DNA of 64,000 nt from Candidatus Thalassolituus haligoni (GTDB taxonomy: Bacteria > Pseudomonadota > Gammaproteobacteria > Pseudomonadales > Oceanobacteraceae): assembly GCF_041222825.1 (NCBI RefSeq), contig NZ_CP139482.1, positions 2,635,001 to 2,699,000 of the forward strand. The letters run 5' to 3'. Under the pieces are notes generated by a model. It was not told the DNA's origin and did not search any database. It saw nothing but the letters and a program-made list of their open reading frames with translations. The translations under genes and the position numbers were made by a program. Positions 15,972 to 24,833 of this stretch are shown one piece after another. Position 1 is the first letter of the stretch, and each line of letters begins with the position of its first letter.

Positions 15972-18365
15972 ATGTCCGATACCTTAGCTACCCGTTTATC
16001 CTCCGACCAGCTGACACAAGCAGTGAATACCGAACTGCTGGATTTTATCTCCACTGAAGAGCTGGAACCCTTCCATGGCGTCCTCGGCCAGGAACGCGCC
16101 GTCAACGCCATTCAGTTTGGTGTGGCCATGCAGCGTCCCGGCTACAACATTTTTGTAATGGGTGATACCGGTACCGGCCGCTCATCCTATGTCCGGGACT
16201 ACCTCAAAAGCGAAGCCAAACGCCAGGCTACGCCTTCGGTATGGTGCTACGTCAACAATTTCAGCAACCCCAGAGAACCGGGGGTGGTTGAGTTACAACC
16301 GGCGGAAGCCAATCAGCTACGCGATGATGTTCGTCAGCTGATTGACCAGTTGCTGGCCACGTTTCCGGCCGTACTGGAACACCCGTCTTACCAGCAGAAA
16401 AAAGCCGCTATCGATTATCAGTTCAACCGCAAATACGACAAGGCGATTGAACTGGTCGAAAAAGACGCTCACAAACAAGGGGTTGCGGTATACCGCGATG
16501 CCAATGCCATCAGCTTCACCCCGATACGCGATGGTAAAGCCCTGGATGAATCCGAATTTGCCCAGCTGAATGAAGAGGAACGCGAGCTGTTCCATGAAAC
16601 CATTGCCACCCTCGAACAAATGCTGGGCGACCAGTTAGCCGAATTACCGCAATGGAAACGTGAAACCAGCGATCTGCTGCGTGAACTGAACCAGCAGACC
16701 ATCAGCGACGCCATCAAACCCTTGCTGACCCCGATTCGTGAACGCTTTGGTCACCATGAACGGGTCTCCGCTCATCTGAACGAACTGGAAGAACACCTGC
16801 CACGGCTGGTACTGGAAGAACTGGTGGACGAACGTCTGCTGGAACTGCGGGAAGAATACGTCAAACGCAACCGCCTGGAAGAGTCGTTGCTGCCCAATGT
16901 GGTGACACACCATTCCGCCGATAGCGGCGCTCCGGTGGTTTACGAACCCCACCCCAGCTATGGCAATCTGTTTGGTCGTATTGAATACACCAGCGACCAG
17001 GGTGCCCTGGTAACCAACTATCAGCGTATTTGTCAGGGTGCCTTGCACAAGGCTAATGGCGGCTACCTGATTCTGGATGCCGACAAGGTACTGACCGAAC
17101 CGCTGGTATGGGATGCCCTGAAACGGGCGATACAGTCAAAACAGTTGAAGATGGAATCGCCCTACTCCGACATGGGGCTGTTTAACACCACCAGCTTGTT
17201 GCCGGATACCATTCCTCTGTCGATCAAACTGGTGCTGATCGGCTCACGTCAGGTGTACTACCTGCTGCAACAATACGATGAAGATTTTAACCGTCTGTTC
17301 CGAGCAGTGGTGGATTTTGACAACGACCTGCCCCTCAACGACGACACCCTGTACGCTTACTCCCGGCTATTAAAAAGCCGGGTTGAAGAGCAGGGATACG
17401 CTCATCTGAGCCGGGATGCCGTTGCTCGCATGGTACGCTTCAGTGCTCGTCTTGCCGAACAACAAGACTCTCTCAGCGCCCACATTGGTGAACAGTTTGA
17501 CCTGCTGGCCGAAGCCGACTTTATTCGCAAGCTGGCCCAGGACCCGGAAATCACCCCGATTCATATCGACCGCGCCCTGCACGCCAAACAGCAACGCACC
17601 GGACGAGTCTACGACAAACTGTTTGAACAGATGCTGGATGGCACCGTGCTGCTGGAAACCAGTGGCCGAGCGGTCGGTAAAATCAACGGTCTGACCGTTA
17701 TGTCACTTGGCGATACCAGCTTTGGCTCCCCTGCCCGCATTACCGCCACGGTTTATCCCGGCTCCAAGGGCGTGGTCGATATCGAACGGGAAGTCAGCCT
17801 TGGCCAGGCGATTCACTCCAAGGGTGTGATGATTCTCAGTGGCTTTTTAGGCAATCGCTACGCGCAGAAATTTCCGCTGGCCATTTCCGCCCACCTGGCG
17901 ATGGAACAATCCTATGGCTATATCGACGGCGATAGCGCCTCACTGGCAGAGCTGGTGTGTCTGATTTCCGCTCTGATCAATAGCCCGATTGAACACAGCT
18001 TTGCCATGACCGGTTCTATTAACCAGCATGGCGAAGTGCAGGCCATTGGTGGTGTGAATGAAAAAATTGAAGGCTTTTTCCGGCTGTGTGCAGCACGCGG
18101 ACTGACCGGAGAGCAAGGCGTCATTATTCCGGCATCCAATCGCCGCAACCTGATTTTGCATGATGATGTTGTACAGGCTGCTACCGATGGCCAGTTCCAC
18201 ATTCACTGTGTTACCCATGTCGATCAGGCGCTTGCAATCCTGCTGCGCAGGGAAGCGGGCCAAGTCAACGAAGAGGGTGAGTTTCCAGCAGGCAGCGTCA
18301 ATGGCGACATCATCGAACGGCTAAAAGCCATTTCGAGCATGACTGACCAAGACAACAAAAAATAA
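15972..18365 (+). CDS. Lon-like ATP-dependent protease (AAA_32 plus Lon C-terminal domain)
   Basis: The 797-residue product has an N-terminal AAA domain with Walker A GDTGTGRS (64-71), a long helical insertion (about 110-300) and a C-terminal Lon protease domain. The catalytic Ser-Lys dyad is readable: DGDSAS with S655 and GGVNEKIEG with K698. This is the family of E. coli YcbZ (LonB-type), distinct from classical Lon because it lacks the Lon substrate-binding N-domain. Its substrates are unknown. I took the ATG at 15972; a TTG at 15954 is the longer option and neither has a strong ribosome-binding site. It is divergent from ybfE and appears monocistronic. Confidence 0.92.
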   Translation: MSDTLATRLSSDQLTQAVNTELLDFISTEELEPFHGVLGQERAVNAIQFGVAMQRPGYNIFVMGDTGTGRSSYVRDYLKSEAKRQATPSVWCYVNNFSNPREPGVVELQPAEANQLRDDVRQLIDQLLATFPAVLEHPSYQQKKAAIDYQFNRKYDKAIELVEKDAHKQGVAVYRDANAISFTPIRDGKALDESEFAQLNEEERELFHETIATLEQMLGDQLAELPQWKRETSDLLRELNQQTISDAIKPLLTPIRERFGHHERVSAHLNELEEHLPRLVLEELVDERLLELREEYVKRNRLEESLLPNVVTHHSADSGAPVVYEPHPSYGNLFGRIEYTSDQGALVTNYQRICQGALHKANGGYLILDADKVLTEPLVWDALKRAIQSKQLKMESPYSDMGLFNTTSLLPDTIPLSIKLVLIGSRQVYYLLQQYDEDFNRLFRAVVDFDNDLPLNDDTLYAYSRLLKSRVEEQGYAHLSRDAVARMVRFSARLAEQQDSLSAHIGEQFDLLAEADFIRKLAQDPEITPIHIDRALHAKQQRTGRVYDKLFEQMLDGTVLLETSGRAVGKINGLTVMSLGDTSFGSPARITATVYPGSKGVVDIEREVSLGQAIHSKGVMILSGFLGNRYAQKFPLAISAHLAMEQSYGYIDGDSASLAELVCLISALINSPIEHSFAMTGSINQHGEVQAIGGVNEKIEGFFRLCAARGLTGEQGVIIPASNRRNLILHDDVVQAATDGQFHIHCVTHVDQALAILLRREAGQVNEEGEFPAGSVNGDIIERLKAISSMTDQDNKK

Positions 18366-18697
18366 CGGGAATAACGAATAACGGTACGGCCCTCCCAGGA
18401 GGGTCGGTATTTGGCAAAAGAATATGCTATGGAATACCGCGAGCGGGGTGTGCATCAGAATTTTCAGTGTCTGCACAGCACGATGGCAGTGTGAGCCAGC
18501 GGCCCATACTGCCATCGTGTCAACAGTACCAACAGTTCCACAACGGATAAAACCGAGCAGCCTGTTGATTTTCTATCTGCGTTGCCACTGCGGTGTTAAA
18601 AACAGGCTCAAATCGGTCATTTATCAATCATAAACGCCCTCTTTTCTCCTGTTTTTGCCTGGCGTTGACTGCCTCGAAAACAAAAATCAACAGCCAG
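18366..18697. other. Intergenic region with a long inverted repeat
   Basis: The 332-bp gap between convergent genes holds a weak hairpin (about 18389-18405, CCCTCC-CA-GGAGGG) that may end the protease transcript, and a perfect 12-bp inverted repeat with a 17-nt loop at 18479-18519. No gene of convincing quality was seen. Confidence 0.6.
18479..18519. repeat. Inverted repeat, 12-bp arms
   Basis: CACGATGGCAGT (18479-18490) and ACTGCCATCGTG (18508-18519) are perfect inverse complements around a 17-nt loop. No T-tract follows on either side, so it is not a typical terminator; a small structured RNA or a protein-binding site are alternatives. Confidence 0.6.
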
Positions 18698-19162
18698 CTA
18701 GTGGAACCCTTTCAGATTTCGCGCCACGAAATGCAGAGTCAAGCCCACCAGGCTGTCACTGACTTCATAAAAGCGCTCATCCAGCTGGGCGATTTCATCC
18801 GTATGGTCACCTTCAAGCTGATCAAACAACGCAATGCGTTCGTCTTCATCCCTGGGCACAACACGCCCCGGAAACAGATCAATCAACTCGTCAAGTAACG
18901 CGTGGGTGTCGCGGGACTTGATTCGCTCCAGGGCCTCCAGAGTGTCTTCCGCCAGAGCGCCAACCTCATGGTGAAAAAACTGCACAAACCCACCGTTTTC
19001 CATTTCTCTCAGCAGACTATCGATGCAGAAAACTGTTTTTTCGGCATCGGTCAGGGAGTCGTACCCCAAATCTGCTTCCTTGTCATAGATCACATCAGTG
19101 ATCTGAAGAAATGAATCAGTCTCATCAGCAACGTCCAGCGCCGCCTGAATCTCCATGTTCAT
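18698..19162 (-). CDS. DMP19/DUF4375 family protein
   Basis: The 154-residue acidic protein carries a pattern typical of DUF4375: EKTVFCIDSLLREMENGG followed by FVQFFHHEVGALAEDTLEAL, then a helical tail. DMP19-type proteins include a DNA mimic from Neisseria that blocks a transcription regulator; whether this one mimics DNA is unknown, though its many Asp and Glu residues fit. There are in-frame ATGs at 19162 and 19156 and no clear ribosome-binding site for either. It stands alone between the Lon-like gene and a hydrolase. Confidence 0.65.
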   Translation of the reverse strand: MNMEIQAALDVADETDSFLQITDVIYDKEADLGYDSLTDAEKTVFCIDSLLREMENGGFVQFFHHEVGALAEDTLEALERIKSRDTHALLDELIDLFPGRVVPRDEDERIALFDQLEGDHTDEIAQLDERFYEVSDSLVGLTLHFVARNLKGFH

Positions 19163-19402
19163 ACGTCTAACTCAGCACTCTCACAGTTAAAGAACAGTCC
19201 GGTCAAGATAGCCCAAGCAAAATTGTTTGACAAAGGTTTTACTGCCTATTTCTCCGCTGTGTCCATTTGCAAGACAGATATAGACATCCTGCAACAGCAG
19301 CTCACATGCCAGCCATCAATAAAAACGTCTGTTTCCATACTCTCCAACCCCCCTTCAACACCCATGGGAGCGGTGCTTTTTCATCTACAGGGAGGATCAT
19401 TC

Positions 19403-20341
19403 TCAGTCCGGGCAAACCGAAGCAGCCCTGGTCAGCTCAATAATACGCCGGGCGGTTGGCTCAGGATGCTCCATTGGAAAACAATGATTTCCGGCCACCC
19501 GCTCATGATGCAGTAACGGATTAAGCCTGCTGGCACGACGCGCCCCCGGAGCAATAAAGCCAAAACCTGACGCTGCCACCAATATATGCACCGGTATCGT
19601 TGTTTGTCGCACGGTCTGCCACAGCCCCTGGGGTGCAGAAGCAAAAATCCGTGCCTCCCATAAAGGTGAGCACGCCAACGCTACCGAACCATTCTCCTGC
19701 GGCCGCAAACCAGTGGTCAAAAAACCGTCAAACGCGAGTGCATGCCAGTCCTTATAAAGCGCCTTGCCTCCAAGATACTGCCCCGCCGCTGCTGCCGAAG
19801 GCCAACAACAACGGCGAGCACTGGCCCGGCGTACCAATGGGTTTCGACGCCAAAGCCGAGTCATCTGCAAGACCTTCTGGGCACGAATCAGAACCGGAGA
19901 AAAAAGTACCGGATCAAGCAAGATAAGCTGCTGAAAAAGGCCGGGACACTGGTGAGCCATCATTAGCGTTAATATCCCACCCATGGAATGACCTACGCCA
20001 ATCACAGGCAAAAACGACCCAGGCACTCCAGCAACCCGTTCAGCGGCTAAAACCGATTGAACATATTGAGCCAACTCAGCGGCAAGCTTTTCCCAAACAG
20101 GAAAACCGGGGTTGGTTACCGCCGCCGATTCACCATGTCCTGGCATATCGGTTACAAGCAAAGACCAGTCCTTTGGCAACTCATTGACCAATGCCAATAA
20201 CGACAATCCGCTGAATCCATTGCCATGTAACAGGTGTAAGACAGGTTTGTCCGCTAATCCCTGCCGCCAATAGCCACAAATTGAGCCGACCGAAACCTTT
20301 TTCCAACCCTCGACACCACAAATGTTCATAATTTTCGGCAT
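19403..20341 (-). CDS. Alpha/beta hydrolase
   Basis: The 312-residue protein has the alpha/beta hydrolase order: an oxyanion region HLLHGNGFSG, DMPGHGES, the nucleophile elbow GVGHSMGG, and a late His in AGNHCFPMEHP. It looks soluble. Substrate is unknown; the family spans esterases, thioesterases and C-C hydrolases. Several starts are possible: ATG at 20353, at 20341 (AGGA 11 nt upstream) and at 20329, or a longer TTG start at 20386. Downstream of its stop is a 240-bp gap to the DMP19-like gene, without a clear terminator. Confidence 0.8.
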   Translation of the reverse strand: MPKIMNICGVEGWKKVSVGSICGYWRQGLADKPVLHLLHGNGFSGLSLLALVNELPKDWSLLVTDMPGHGESAAVTNPGFPVWEKLAAELAQYVQSVLAAERVAGVPGSFLPVIGVGHSMGGILTLMMAHQCPGLFQQLILLDPVLFSPVLIRAQKVLQMTRLWRRNPLVRRASARRCCWPSAAAAGQYLGGKALYKDWHALAFDGFLTTGLRPQENGSVALACSPLWEARIFASAPQGLWQTVRQTTIPVHILVAASGFGFIAPGARRASRLNPLLHHERVAGNHCFPMEHPEPTARRIIELTRAASVCPD

Positions 20342-20593
20342 ACTCACCGCCATCCTGTTTTGGCCAAAAATTTCGCGCTGACACAACCGTCAGGATTCAC
20401 TGCTACAAACTGGGCATTGATCAAAACAGCACTGAAAAAAACACAGTAGACTGTACGGCGAAAAGACTAATGGGTGATAGAAGCACTGGTGAGGCAACAG
20501 ACTGCATATAACAATCATGACAACGCAGCGCGGCCGGAGCACGCCAGACTTCACGGAAGCATTTTTGATACGACCACATAAAAGGGAACCACA

Positions 20594-20773
20594 ATGACCG
20601 CACCAGCTGTAACACGCGCACTCGAAGCCAACCGCCGATTCACCGATTTGAAAGACGCCCAAGCCCGCTTATCTCAGGCCCGCCGGGATCTCGAAGCCAG
20701 GGTTATCGACGAAGATGAATATCACACCGTCACTGATGTGTGCCTGAAAATTATCCGCGCCTGTGCCGACTGA
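20594..20773 (+). CDS. Small hypothetical protein, 59 aa
   Basis: The ATG at 20594 has AAGGGA 6 nt upstream, a strong ribosome-binding site. The product is short, helical and charged (RFTDLKDAQARLSQARRDLE in the middle) with two Cys near the end (DVCLKIIRACAD). It has the look of a real small coiled-coil protein rather than a chance frame, because codon use matches its neighbours. No family is recognised. It converges on miaE with a 20-bp gap. Confidence 0.6.
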   Translation: MTAPAVTRALEANRRFTDLKDAQARLSQARRDLEARVIDEDEYHTVTDVCLKIIRACAD

Positions 20774-20793
20774 CCCAACCCGGACATGACGCT

Positions 20794-21411
20794 TCAGGCA
20801 GCAGTCGGCACACCGCTGTGAAACCGGAATTCGGTATCCGGCTGCTCAATCAGTTCGCCTTCCAGGACGCGGAAAAATGCTACACGCGGCTGAATAGACT
20901 CCTTCGCATATTGCTGTGCGAGGCCCAGATAGTCCTGATAATGTCGCCCTTCAGAGCGCAACAGTGAGCGGTAGAATTTTTCCAGCTGACTGTCCAGCAA
21001 GGGTGCAAGTTTGGCGAACCGCTCGCAGGAACGCGCTTCAATAAAGGCCCCGATAATCAGCACATCAATCAACTCGTTTTCACCACCCTTGCGTACCGCT
21101 TCGCGCAAGCCTGCGGCGTAACGTGACGACGATACATGACGATAGGCAATACCGCGCTCGCGCATGATGGCTATCACCTGTTCGAAGTGCAGTAATTCTT
21201 CACGTGCCAGCTGGCTCATTTTTTTCAGCAAATCTTCGCGATCAACGTGCTTGTAAAGCAGGTTCATTGCCGTCGTCGCGGCTTTTTTTTCGCAATTGGC
21301 ATGATCAATCAACAGGATTTCCTGCTGCTTTAAAGCTTCTTCAACCCAGGCATCTGGCGTCGCACAGGCCAGAAATCCGCCAATCTCGGACAATATTTCG
21401 TCGAGCGTCAT
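20794..21411 (-). CDS. miaE: tRNA-(ms2io6A)-hydroxylase MiaE
   Basis: This is a non-haem diiron monooxygenase that hydroxylates the isopentenyl group of ms2i6A37 in tRNAs reading U-starting codons. The 205-residue product shows the ferritin-like iron ligands in order: DHANCEKKAA, REELLHFEQV, FIEARSCERF and SEGRHYQDY. The length fits short MiaE forms. Its start overlaps the stop of the upstream thioesterase gene by 4 nt, so the two are translated together. The partner genes miaA and miaB are not in this window. Confidence 0.93.
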   Translation of the reverse strand: MTLDEILSEIGGFLACATPDAWVEEALKQQEILLIDHANCEKKAATTAMNLLYKHVDREDLLKKMSQLAREELLHFEQVIAIMRERGIAYRHVSSSRYAAGLREAVRKGGENELIDVLIIGAFIEARSCERFAKLAPLLDSQLEKFYRSLLRSEGRHYQDYLGLAQQYAKESIQPRVAFFRVLEGELIEQPDTEFRFHSGVPTAA

Positions 21412-21824
21412 AGACCATCCTCAATCATCTTTTCCAGAACGGCGCGCACCTTACCGGAAATGGGTACCGCGCGCTGGGTTTTCCCGTCCATCAAACAAAA
21501 GGTAATAGTGGCATCAGCAACGACGGCTGTTGGCTCGCCCGCTTCCAGCAACATAACCTGCTGCTGCATCTGTGCGCTCTTGTTACCGATGCTGGCCATC
21601 TTCGAGACAATACGTAACACCTCGCCATCGTAAGCAGGCCGACGGTAAGAAATATTGATGTTGGCGACCACAAAAGCCAGCTGATCATCTTCAAACAAAT
21701 CGAGAAAGTGGTGGCGATCAAAATAATCCCAGCGCCCTTCTTCCAGAAATTCCAGGTAACGGCCATTGTTTACGTGGTGATAGATATCCAGATGGTAACC
21801 ACGAACCTTGATATCAACTGACAT
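21408..21824 (-). CDS. Hot-dog fold acyl-CoA thioesterase (YbgC/FadM type)
   Basis: The 138-residue protein has the 4-hydroxybenzoyl-CoA thioesterase-like pattern: VRGYHLDIYHHVNNGRYLEF near the N-terminus, with the conserved Asp and Asn-Asn-Gly, and later strands ISYRRPAYDGEVL and ADATITFCLMD. Such enzymes hydrolyse acyl-CoA thioesters in the cytosol. The ATG at 21824 with AGGAG 7 nt upstream is preferred over the longer frame from 21929. It is the first gene of a pair with miaE (4-nt overlap); a functional link between the two is not obvious. Confidence 0.85.
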   Translation of the reverse strand: MSVDIKVRGYHLDIYHHVNNGRYLEFLEEGRWDYFDRHHFLDLFEDDQLAFVVANINISYRRPAYDGEVLRIVSKMASIGNKSAQMQQQVMLLEAGEPTAVVADATITFCLMDGKTQRAVPISGKVRAVLEKMIEDGL

Positions 21825-21989
21825 ACATCTACTCCTGATCATCTGGGGACATCTGGTTAAGGCGGCATCAAAACAGGGATTGACAGAATAGTCATTAGCC
21901 ATGTGCCTGTTTTCAGCGCCATAGAGCAACCGATTCTATTGAAACAGGCGCGTTTATTCAAACGATCGTTTGACTGCAAGCCGATATGG

Positions 21990-22787
21990 CTAAAATGTCT
22001 CGGTATCCCGGACACAAAACCGCAAATCATGAAGATTGATTCCCAGCGGTAAATCATCGCTCAAGCGAGCCAGTTCTCGGGTCAGCAATGCCTGCTGCCA
22101 GTGGTTTTTCAAGCTGTCCACAATCCGGCTAGTAACCCCTGCCAATTCCGGTAGCTGCTCCAGGGCAATCAGCACCCGATCAAGGCGATGACAATGATCC
22201 AGCAACTGCGCCGCTGTTTTGGGGCCAATACCGGGCACACCGGGCAGGTGATTGGTGGTGTCACCGGTTAACGCCCAGAAGTCCACCAACTGGCCTGGTT
22301 GCAGACCAAAGCGGGCATAAACCGCCGCCTCATCCAGCAATTGCCGGTCAAAATGATTGGCGACCCGAATACGGCTGTTAACCAGCTGACAAAAGCCTTT
22401 GTCGGTCGACAGAATCACGCTGGGCACTCCGGCGAGCGCCGCCTTGTTGGCCAATGCAGCGCAGACATCATCCGCTTCCCATCCCTCCTGGCGGAAGCAA
22501 TACACCCCTGCCAGTTCCAGCTGATGACGTAATTCATCCAGCCCGTTCTGGAGCTTCTCAGGCATCGGTGGGCGGCCTTTTTTGTAATCAGGCCAGAACC
22601 GGTGACGCCAGGTTTCAACGTGATCTTCAAAGATCATCGCGACATGGCTGCATTCCAGCCGCCCGACATTGCTGTTAATAATGGCAATGGCGCGACTGGC
22701 AGTCGCTTCCAGTGCCGTCGGGCTATTTTCAACCGCCGCGTAGACACGGCGAATCAGATTCATCGCATCAACGATCAGTAATTGCAT
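21990..22787 (-). CDS. xni: Flap endonuclease Xni (exonuclease IX)
   Basis: This 5' nuclease of the PIN-like FEN superfamily cuts 5' flaps. The 265-residue product starts MQLLIVDAMNLIRRVYAAVE, has an acidic cluster EADDVCAAL and STDKGFCQLV, and the helix-hairpin-helix region GVPGIGPKTAAQLL. Like other Xni proteins it lacks a polymerase domain. AGGAGA lies 8 nt before the ATG at 22787. The active-site acid set may be incomplete, as is known for E. coli Xni; I could not map every ligand. Confidence 0.92.
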   Translation of the reverse strand: MQLLIVDAMNLIRRVYAAVENSPTALEATASRAIAIINSNVGRLECSHVAMIFEDHVETWRHRFWPDYKKGRPPMPEKLQNGLDELRHQLELAGVYCFRQEGWEADDVCAALANKAALAGVPSVILSTDKGFCQLVNSRIRVANHFDRQLLDEAAVYARFGLQPGQLVDFWALTGDTTNHLPGVPGIGPKTAAQLLDHCHRLDRVLIALEQLPELAGVTSRIVDSLKNHWQQALLTRELARLSDDLPLGINLHDLRFCVRDTETF

Positions 22788-22941
22788 GAGCTGTTCTCCT
22801 TGTCCTCCGCATACCTTTCTACTCGGTACACCGTTTCCAGCCAACACTCAGGGCACCACGACGGACGCCTGCTGGCCGCTGTCATTCCACGTTTCCATCG
22901 CCTGCCAGCATGTCGTCTGCCATAACATCACCGGAGTCCGG

Positions 22942-24768
22942 TTATTGCTGGTGTTGTTGCTGGTGTTGATGCTGCTGGGCCTGCCAGAGCGCAGCATAAC
23001 GCCCCTGCTGCGACAGCAACCGCACATGGCTGCCACGCTCAACGATCCGGCCACCGTCCATCACCGCAATCTCATCCGCATCCACCACGGTCGACAGTCT
23101 GTGGGCAATAATCAGGGTGGTATGTCCTTTCGAAACCTGCCGGATGGCATCCATGATGCCGCGTTCGGTGTGTGAGTCGAGTGATGACGTCGCTTCGTCA
23201 AACAACATAATGGCCGGGCGTTTGAGTAGCATTCGGGCAATGGCAATACGCTGCTTTTCACCACCGGACAGTTTCAGGCCACGCTCTCCCACCACGATAT
23301 GCCAGCCATCGGTATGACGCTGAATCAGACTGTCGAGGTGCGCCATGGTAATGACCTGCTGCAACTCCTCATCCGAGGCATCCGGGCGGGCGTAGAGCAA
23401 ATTGTTTTTCAAGGTATCGTTAAACAGCACGGTATCTTGCGGCACCATTCCGAGGCTGGCACGCAACACCGCTTGAGGCAGTTGATCGATCGGCTGACCA
23501 TCAATCAAAATTTCACCCGCCGCCGGATCATAAAAACGAAACAGCAAACGGGTCAGGGTCGACTTGCCAGCACCACTACCACCCACAACGGCGAGGGTTT
23601 TGCCTGCCGGGATGGTCAGGTCGAGCTGATCCAGCACCTGATAATCATCACGATAACTGAAACTTACCTGCCGAAAAGTGACTTCTCCGCCTTTGAGGTT
23701 AAAGGCAGCCGTACCTTCATCTTTCACGGCGGATTGTTCATCCAGCAGTTCGAACATGCGTTCGATATTGGCCATGGATGCCTTCAGTTCGCGATAGACA
23801 AAACCAAGAAAATTCAGCGGTAAAAATAACTGGAACATAAATGCGTTGACCAGGGTGAAATCGCCGATGGTCATTGTCCCCTGCACCACATACCAGGCAG
23901 CAAACATCAACATCGACAGCATCGCAACGCTGATGATCAGCGCCTGCCCGGCGTTCAGACCAAACAGCGTATAACGGTTTTTTTGGCGCGCCTGCTCCCA
24001 TTCCGCCAGCGAGTCATCATAGAGCTGCGCTTCCCGTGGCTCGGCATTAAAATATTTAACCGTTTCATAATTCAACAAACTGTCGAGTGCCCGCGCATGG
24101 GTAGTGGAATCCATCCGGTTCGCCTCACGCACATACTGCGTCCGCCACTCGGTCATACGAAACGAATAGGCCACATAAACCACCACCGCAAGCGCCGTAA
24201 TCAAGGCAAATACCGGCGGGTAATTAAACAGTAGTAAACCGATCACCAACAGCAATTCCAGCACAGTGGGTAAAATACTGAAGATAATAAAGCGCAACAA
24301 AAAGCTGATGCCCTGAACACCCCGTTCAATATCGCGCTGCAAGGCACCAGTCTGGCGATCGAGATGAAACGCCAGGCTCAAACTGTGTAAATGACGAAAA
24401 ACCCGCAACGCCATACGGCGCATGGCCCGCTCACTGACCCGGCCAAAAACCAGGTCTCGCAATTCGCCGAACAACACACTCATCAGACGGGCCAGACCGT
24501 AGGCCAGCAACAAACCCAGCGGAAACCACAACCACCACTCGCCTGCTGGCACACCGCCAGCCGGTAATTGATTCAGAGTATCAACCTGATGCTTGAGCAA
24601 AAACGGCATACCGACACTGGCCAGCTTGGCGCCAACCAGACACAACAAGGCAACAATAACGCGCCAGCGGAACTCAAACAGGTACGGCAACAGAGTGGGC
24701 AGCCAGTCCCAACCCTTGCGGGCAGGCGGAACCGGGTCATAACCATGCGCCGATGAAAAGGATTTCAT
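22942..24768 (-). CDS. ABC exporter, ATM1/HMT1-like (fused permease and ATPase)
   Basis: The 608-residue half-transporter has a six-helix membrane domain (about residues 25-310) and a C-terminal ATPase with Walker A VVGGSGAGKST, Q-loop MVPQDTVLF, signature LSGGEKQR and Walker B IMLFDEATSSLD. The membrane domain contains NYETVKYFNAEPRE, typical of the Atm1 group that exports glutathione-linked or thiol compounds and is tied to metal or Fe-S homeostasis. The C-terminus is a low-complexity Gln/His tail (QHQHQQQHQQ), encoded by a CAG/CAC-type repeat. It is divergent from a zinc carboxypeptidase-like gene. Confidence 0.9.
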   Translation of the reverse strand: MKSFSSAHGYDPVPPARKGWDWLPTLLPYLFEFRWRVIVALLCLVGAKLASVGMPFLLKHQVDTLNQLPAGGVPAGEWWLWFPLGLLLAYGLARLMSVLFGELRDLVFGRVSERAMRRMALRVFRHLHSLSLAFHLDRQTGALQRDIERGVQGISFLLRFIIFSILPTVLELLLVIGLLLFNYPPVFALITALAVVVYVAYSFRMTEWRTQYVREANRMDSTTHARALDSLLNYETVKYFNAEPREAQLYDDSLAEWEQARQKNRYTLFGLNAGQALIISVAMLSMLMFAAWYVVQGTMTIGDFTLVNAFMFQLFLPLNFLGFVYRELKASMANIERMFELLDEQSAVKDEGTAAFNLKGGEVTFRQVSFSYRDDYQVLDQLDLTIPAGKTLAVVGGSGAGKSTLTRLLFRFYDPAAGEILIDGQPIDQLPQAVLRASLGMVPQDTVLFNDTLKNNLLYARPDASDEELQQVITMAHLDSLIQRHTDGWHIVVGERGLKLSGGEKQRIAIARMLLKRPAIMLFDEATSSLDSHTERGIMDAIRQVSKGHTTLIIAHRLSTVVDADEIAVMDGGRIVERGSHVRLLSQQGRYAALWQAQQHQHQQQHQQ

Positions 24769-24833
24769 CCAGAGGGTGCTCTATGATTAGAGTCAGAACG
24801 GATCAGCGCCGCACCAACAGGGGAAAAACATCT

